5,160 nucleotides of DNA from an uncultured Collinsella sp. (GTDB lineage: Bacteria > Actinomycetota > Coriobacteriia > Coriobacteriales > Coriobacteriaceae), in assembly GCA_902490325.1 (NCBI GenBank), contig CABUDJ010000098.1, positions 1-5,160 of the forward strand, written 5' to 3'. Position 1 is the stretch's first letter. Each line of letters opens with the position of its first letter. Under the pieces are notes generated by a model. It was not told where the DNA came from, did no database searches, and was given only the letters and a program-made list of their open reading frames with translations. Both the position numbers and the translations under genes were made by a program. This document shows positions 5,087 through 5,160 of this stretch, piece by piece.

Positions 5087-5125
5087 GCAGACGTGGTGTA
5101 AGAGTGTCCTGAGGTCCGTCGCTGC
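5087..5125 (+). other. possible leader-RNA stem near the right edge
   Basis: GCAGACG (5087-5093) can pair with CGTC (5117-5120) and TGC (5123-5125), leaving a 2-nt GC bulge. This follows a 9-base alternating CG run (5080-5088). No open frame with a ribosome binding site occurs between 4881 and 5160, so this could be untranslated leader of a gene outside the window. The support is weak. Confidence 0.2.
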
Positions 5126-5160
5126 AAGTCCCGATGTTACTCCTTCTTGAGACCGCGCCT

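Noticed and set aside
5063..5147. Short rightward frames from ATG at 5063 (12 codons) and 5067 (26 codons)
   Set aside because: Neither has a ribosome binding site; both overlap or directly abut the -10-like box.
5137..5160. Possible C-terminus of a leftward gene (RRGLKKE then TAA)
   Set aside because: Only seven codons are visible at the window edge; an open run this short is expected by chance, though its charged ending is protein-like.
5015..5160. T-box or other known riboswitch in the tail
   Set aside because: I could not find the conserved T-box bulge (GGTGGNACCGCG-like) or any known aptamer core; only a weak stem is visible.
1..5160. CRISPR array, tRNA/rRNA genes, insertion sequence ends, toxin-antitoxin or defence genes
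   Set aside because: No regularly spaced identical repeats, no cloverleaf or TTCGANTC/CCA pattern, no transposase motifs and no defence-family motifs were seen.

Overview
The window looks like a chromosomal segment of a moderately GC-rich Gram-positive anaerobe, most plausibly a Coriobacteriia member of the Collinsella type. That placement is inference from codon style, strong AAGGAGG/GGGAGG ribosome binding sites, a GTG start and the FrlD-like kinase; no marker gene is present to prove it.

Left part (1-1566). A leftward reading frame starts at 793 and runs off the window at base 1. It encodes at least 264 residues of an unrecognised, helix-rich soluble protein. A divergent intergenic region of about 770 bases follows (794-1566). 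It holds a degenerate ~18-nt repeat, a nested inverted repeat, two terminator-like hairpins and, just before the next gene, a run of dyad symmetries. I see no convincing gene in it.

Middle and right part (1567-4880). Four rightward genes encode small-molecule carbohydrate enzymes: a divergent deoxyribose-phosphate aldolase (DeoC type, Schiff-base lysine intact), a Cof-type HAD phosphatase, a beta-phosphoglucomutase-like HAD hydrolase, and a PfkB-family sugar kinase closely resembling fructoselysine 6-kinase (FrlD). Gaps are 149, 64 and 59 bases. A good intrinsic terminator lies in the 64-base gap between the two HAD genes, so the set is probably two units (aldolase + Cof; HAD-IA + kinase) with limited read-through, not one simple operon.

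Together the enzymes could phosphorylate a sugar or sugar conjugate, dephosphorylate sugar phosphates and cleave or form a C-C bond in a deoxysugar phosphate. The usual FrlD partner, the FrlB deglycase, is not in the window, so the substrate cannot be fixed from here.

Tail (4881-5160). This AT-rich stretch has no supported gene. It contains a long hairpin lacking a T-tract, a near-perfect 21-bp palindrome and a perfect 7+7 inverted repeat just before a GATAAT box. It looks like a regulated promoter region for something beyond the right edge. I found no clear novel defence or mobile system.
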